A stretch of 64,000 nt of DNA from Candidatus Kinetoplastibacterium sorsogonicusi (GTDB lineage: Bacteria; Pseudomonadota; Gammaproteobacteria; Burkholderiales; Burkholderiaceae_B): contig NZ_CP025628.1 in NCBI RefSeq assembly GCF_003072465.1, forward strand, positions 207,501 to 271,500. The letters are read 5' to 3'. This document shows positions 60,446 to 64,000 of the stretch, one piece after another. The translations under genes were made by a program, and so were the position numbers. The notes under the pieces were generated by a model. It did no database searches. It was not told the origin of the DNA and was given only the letters and a program-made list of their open reading frames with translations. Numbering within the stretch: position 1 is the first letter of the stretch; every line of letters starts with the position of its first letter.

Positions 60446-61309
60446 TTATTTGATATTAGTTTTCAAACTATAATTAGAAAATTTATCTTGACCTAAATTT
60501 TTTACTAAGAAAGGTAACGATTCTTGCAAATTTTTGTATAAAGTCCATGGAGGATTTATTATAAAAACTCCACTACCATACATTCCTATATTATATGGTT
60601 TATGTATAGATAAATTAGTATGTAACCATTTATGATTGACAAATATATTTTCCAATTTTCTAGATAAATTTATAGCAAATAAATTTTGTATTTTGGGGTA
60701 CCAAATCATAAAAATACCATTTGGAAATTTTTGTAAAGAACTTTTTAATATTAATATAATTTTTTTATAATCTAATTTATTTTCGTATGACGGATCAATA
60801 AAAATTAATCCACGACGTGATTTCATTGGTAATAATTTAGATAATTTTTGAAAACTATCTTCATAATTAATACATATATTTTTTTTAATGTTATTAAATT
60901 TATTAAGATATAAGTTTACATTATTTTTTAATAAATGAATTTCAGATGGATGATTTTCAAATAAATTTAAAAATTTTGCATATTTCATTAATGACATAAC
61001 TATAAAAGGAGATCCTGGATATTTCTCTAATTTTACAGAGTTAAATTTTTTGATTACATCTATGTAATTTTTTATAATTTGAGGTAATTTTTCTTTACTG
61101 TTCCAAATTTTTTCAATACCATTTTTATATTCACAATTTTTTTGACTCCAATTACTATTTATACAGTATAATCCTGCACCAGAATGAGTATCTATAAAAT
61201 CAAAGGGTTTTTTTTTATCCTGTAAATATTCTAAAATGTTTATGAGAATTGAGTGTTTTAAAACATCAGCATGATTACCAAAATGAAATTCATGTCTATA
61301 GCTATGCAA
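60446..61309 (-). CDS. rlmJ: 23S rRNA (adenine2030-N6)-methyltransferase RlmJ
   Basis: A 287-aa SAM-dependent methyltransferase with the family opening MHSYRHEFHFGNHADVLKH. DTHSGAGLY is the SAM motif, and the catalytic FIDPSYE is the DPPY-type motif with Ser at the third place, as is usual in RlmJ. The C-terminal GSGVFIINPPWTL also fits. It converges with nlpD, with a gap of only 3 nt. Confidence 0.93.
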   Translation of the reverse strand: MHSYRHEFHFGNHADVLKHSILINILEYLQDKKKPFDFIDTHSGAGLYCINSNWSQKNCEYKNGIEKIWNSKEKLPQIIKNYIDVIKKFNSVKLEKYPGSPFIVMSLMKYAKFLNLFENHPSEIHLLKNNVNLYLNKFNNIKKNICINYEDSFQKLSKLLPMKSRRGLIFIDPSYENKLDYKKIILILKSSLQKFPNGIFMIWYPKIQNLFAINLSRKLENIFVNHKWLHTNLSIHKPYNIGMYGSGVFIINPPWTLYKNLQESLPFLVKNLGQDKFSNYSLKTNIK

Positions 61310-61367
61310 AAAATATACTCCATAATATTGTGTATTTAAAATGTTAATATGTATTATAATATTTTTT

Positions 61368-61428
61368 TATGTTTTAATAAATAATATTACGGTTCTGTTA
61401 ACTATCTAATATTATTTATTAAAACATA
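61368..61428. repeat. 22-bp perfect inverted repeat between rlmJ and ppiD
   Basis: Arm 61368-61389 (core ATGTTTTAATAAATAATATT) matches the reverse complement of 61407-61428 exactly, with a 17-nt middle. It lies in the divergent promoter region (rlmJ starts at 61309, ppiD at 61460), so it is not a terminator. It could be a paired operator site, a cruciform, or a leader hairpin. Confidence 0.85.
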
Positions 61429-61459
61429 TATATATTTTAATAAAAATTTTGGAAATTCT

Positions 61460-63394
61460 ATGTTTGAATTCATGCGTAACTATAAAAAATGGTTTTTATT
61501 AATATTATTAATTTTTATTATTCCTTCATTTATTTTAGCTAGTTTTTATACTTTTTCTGAAAACAAATATGATAAATATACTAAGCAAGATTTAGTTGTA
61601 ATAGGTAAGCATGCAATTTCTTTGGATGATTTTAGAAATACATATATTAAAGTTATCAAAAAAATAGAAAGTGAAATAGGTGATCAATTTGATTATAAAA
61701 AATTAGATACTATTAATATGCGTATTAAAGTTTTGCATGATATGATTAGAGAGAAATTATTACATATTGTAGCTACTGATAATAATTTTAAAGTTTCTGA
61801 AGATTTTGTTCGTAATGCTATTAAAGCTATTGATTGGGGTCAAGGGAACAATAATTTTTCTTTTGATCATTATGCAAATTTTTTATCTACAAGAGGCATT
61901 GATCCATATGTTTTTGAAAATTTTTATAGAAATAAATTAAGTGCTGAGCAAATACTAAATAATATTACAATTTCTTCTCATTTTCCAGAATCATTAGCAA
62001 ATTTATACGCTAAATCTTTTTTTCAAAAAAGATTTATAAAAATAATTGATTATCAATCTAAAATGTTTAATGATAAAAATTCATTTACTGATGAAGAAAT
62101 TAAAGATTGGTATTATAAATATAATAGTAAACTTATATTACCTGAAAACATTGATTTAGAATATATTGAATTAAACTTTGATTCAATAATTAAAAATTTA
62201 GTAATCAATAATGATGAATTATTATCTTTTTATAAAAAAAATAAAATTAATTTTATTACTCCAGAAAAACGTAAATTTAATTATATTAAAATATTCTTAA
62301 ATCACAATATTTCTCAATTAGAAAAGAGTAATATTTTAAAAAATTTTATTGATATAAAAGCAAATATTAATACTAAAACATATAGTATTGATAATTTAAA
62401 AAAAGATTTAATGTTAATAAAAGGTATAAACAAAATTGATTTATTTTTAGATAATTATTTAACTGAGGAAGAATTTATTAATAAATTTAATATAAATATT
62501 AAAAATGATATTTTCAAAATGAAACATAATGAGATTTCAAATATTATTGATTTCCAAAATGATTTTTATATTTTTGAAATTAAAAACATAGAAAATGCTA
62601 ATGTTTTATCTTTTGACCTTGTAAAAGATAAGATACAGCAGAAATTAAGATTAGAAAAAGCAAATTTAATTTTTTATGAAAAATATAATATGCTTAGTCA
62701 AAAAATATCCAAGAATATTGATTTAAAAGAAATTGCAAAAAATTTGAATTTAAAATACGAAAAATTAAATATTAAAAAAAATGTGACTGTTGATAATCAT
62801 TCGATTTTTAATAATAGCAAAATTATTTCAGAACTATTTAAACCTGAATTTTTAAAAAATAAATCAAATTCTGATATTATAAAATTATCAAATCAAAACT
62901 TTATTGCATGCAAAGTAATAAAACATAATCTTTCTTATCTACCTACATTAGAAGAAGCTAAATTTAATATTCAATCTATATTAGATAATGAAATTTCAAT
63001 AAAAAATGCTATATCATATGGCCAAAATGAGTTAAAATTATTAAAAAATGGTGATAGAAGATTAGAAAATCTAAAATTTTCTGAAATTATAGAAATTTCT
63101 AGAAATAGTAATTGTTATAATTTATCTGATAAACTAATTGATTATGTTATGAAAATACCATTAAATGAAATACCTGGATATTTTGGTTTACCTTATGATA
63201 ATGGATTTTTTTTAATTTATATAGAAAAAGTCGAAGATATAAATGATTTTGCTTTAACACAGGAATTTAATACATTTCTTTCAAATTCTTATGGTGATTG
63301 TGAAGCTTATTCAATATTTCATGAATTATGTGATCAATATAAAGTAAAAATTTTAGATTCAACAAAAAATTTACTAGAACTACAAACATTTTAA
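61460..63394 (+). CDS. ppiD: Membrane-anchored periplasmic peptidyl-prolyl isomerase PpiD
   Basis: The 644-aa SurA_N/parvulin-type chaperone (E. coli PpiD is 623) has one N-terminal membrane segment (about 10-30, LLILLIFIIPSFILA) after MFEFMRNYKKW, which resembles the PpiD start. A SurA-like N-terminal domain follows (about 40-190) with EFRN-type DFRNTYI, and a parvulin-like region is in the middle. Sequence is rich in Lys, Asn and Ile, and the parvulin domain is hard to see, so it may act only as a chaperone. It overlaps the convergent rsmD by 4 nt. Confidence 0.85.
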   Translation: MFEFMRNYKKWFLLILLIFIIPSFILASFYTFSENKYDKYTKQDLVVIGKHAISLDDFRNTYIKVIKKIESEIGDQFDYKKLDTINMRIKVLHDMIREKLLHIVATDNNFKVSEDFVRNAIKAIDWGQGNNNFSFDHYANFLSTRGIDPYVFENFYRNKLSAEQILNNITISSHFPESLANLYAKSFFQKRFIKIIDYQSKMFNDKNSFTDEEIKDWYYKYNSKLILPENIDLEYIELNFDSIIKNLVINNDELLSFYKKNKINFITPEKRKFNYIKIFLNHNISQLEKSNILKNFIDIKANINTKTYSIDNLKKDLMLIKGINKIDLFLDNYLTEEEFINKFNINIKNDIFKMKHNEISNIIDFQNDFYIFEIKNIENANVLSFDLVKDKIQQKLRLEKANLIFYEKYNMLSQKISKNIDLKEIAKNLNLKYEKLNIKKNVTVDNHSIFNNSKIISELFKPEFLKNKSNSDIIKLSNQNFIACKVIKHNLSYLPTLEEAKFNIQSILDNEISIKNAISYGQNELKLLKNGDRRLENLKFSEIIEISRNSNCYNLSDKLIDYVMKIPLNEIPGYFGLPYDNGFFLIYIEKVEDINDFALTQEFNTFLSNSYGDCEAYSIFHELCDQYKVKILDSTKNLLELQTF

Positions 63395-63969
63395 TTTATC
63401 TGACGTGTTCTAAATAAACCAAAATTTACATTACCAAATTTTGATTGTTTTATTGGGTCTAATAAAAAAATATCGCTCTCTATTTTATTATTAGACTCTA
63501 TATATATCAAAGATTCTTTCGAGATATTGCTTGATATATATGGTAAAAGTTGTTGTAAATAATTACTGTTAAATGGAGGATCTAAAATGATTAAGTCAAA
63601 TATTTTAATATCAATTGTATAAATAAATTTTGTAGAATCAGCATGATAGATATTAATTGTATTTGCATTTATTTTGTTTTTTGTGGTTTGCATATTTAAA
63701 ATTGCTTGTATATGATTTTCTATCATATATATATGCTTTACTCCTAGTGAAGCAGCTTCAAAACCTATAGCTCCACTTCCAGCAAATAAATCTATTATAT
63801 GCTTTTTATCAAAATCTGCATTCCATATATTTTTAAGCCAATTAAATAAAGTTTCTCTAATTTTATTTGGTGTAGGTCTTAAATCAGGTATATTAGCTAC
63901 TTTAAGTTTAGTATGTTTATATTTTCCACTTATTATTTTAACAAAATTTTTTATGTTTAATTTTTTCAA
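63391..63969 (-). CDS. rsmD: 16S rRNA (guanine966-N2)-methyltransferase RsmD
   Basis: A 192-aa methyltransferase. ISGKYKHTKLKV is followed by RPTPNKIRETLFNWL, the SAM motif LFAGSGAIGFEA and the catalytic DPPF, all characteristic of RsmD. The start is a TTG at 63969; AGGAG (63978-63982) is 8 nt upstream, which decides it. The stop overlaps the ppiD stop. The upstream neighbour lies beyond the window edge. Confidence 0.93.
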   Translation of the reverse strand: MKKLNIKNFVKIISGKYKHTKLKVANIPDLRPTPNKIRETLFNWLKNIWNADFDKKHIIDLFAGSGAIGFEAASLGVKHIYMIENHIQAILNMQTTKNKINANTINIYHADSTKFIYTIDIKIFDLIILDPPFNSNYLQQLLPYISSNISKESLIYIESNNKIESDIFLLDPIKQSKFGNVNFGLFRTRQIN

Positions 63970-64000
63970 GAAAAATACTCCTAAAACGCTTATTAATGAA

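Overview
The window is a gene-dense, very AT-rich stretch of a reduced bacterial chromosome. Gene content and order match betaproteobacteria of the Bordetella/Alcaligenaceae type. Matching blocks include yebC-purD-nadD-rsfS, recA-(recX)-sucCD, hemY-ppa, leuCDB-asd-truA-trpF, tRNA-Val-thrS-infC, ribF-ileS-lspA-coaBC-dut, dapCDE-prmB, tRNA-Leu-tig-clpPX-lon, the isc operon and prfB-lysS. Many genes that normally sit inside these blocks are missing: rlmH, hemF, hemCDX, a fimV-like gene, trpBA, rpmI-rplT, pcm and rpoS. One of them, recX, survives as a readable ruin. No mobile elements, CRISPR, prophage or secretion genes are visible. This fits a long-term vertically inherited endosymbiont. My best guess, an inference from gene order, AT bias and nutritional gene content, is a trypanosomatid symbiont of the Candidatus Kinetoplastibacterium group. 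Only a 16S or whole-genome comparison would settle it.

Layout. 1-890: 3' end of 23S rRNA, 5S rRNA and a terminator. 900-4290 (minus): rsfS, nadD, purD, yebC. 4.5-9.3 kb (plus): pyrB, recA, recX ruin, sucCD. 9.7-22.5 kb (plus): hemY-like gene, ppa, dusA, aroC, leuCDB, asd, truA, trpF, tRNA-Val, thrS, infC. 22.6-28.6 kb (minus): dut, coaBC, lspA and a single open frame joining ribF to ileS. 28.6-32.9 kb (plus): purN, an RsmB/NOP methyltransferase, uvrD. 32.9-37 kb (minus): prmB, dapE, dapD, dapC. 37-43 kb (plus): tRNA-Leu, tig, clpP, clpX, lon. Then tyrB (minus), uvrB (plus), the complete iscRSUA-hscBA-fdx-iscX operon (plus), lysS and prfB (minus), queE-queD-tadA-yigZ (plus), a thioredoxin (minus), tsaD-surE-nlpD (plus), rlmJ (minus), ppiD (plus) and rsmD (minus, to the right edge).

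The genes serve translation and RNA modification, protein quality control, Fe-S cluster assembly, nucleotide, NAD, CoA and flavin cofactors, DNA repair, and amino-acid routes to leucine, lysine/diaminopimelate, chorismate/aromatics and part of tryptophan. The amino-acid routes fit host provisioning.

The most interesting signals are regulatory or degenerative. They are an in-frame ribF-ileS junction on an A7 tract, a preserved +1 frameshift site in prfB, an ATC start codon for infC, and a recX pseudogene carrying a 23-bp hairpin. Others are a 22-bp inverted repeat between rlmJ and ppiD, a sigma-32-like promoter before lon, an IscR-like operator before iscR, and a hairpin that sequesters the truA ribosome binding site. 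I found no evidence of a wholly new multi-gene system.
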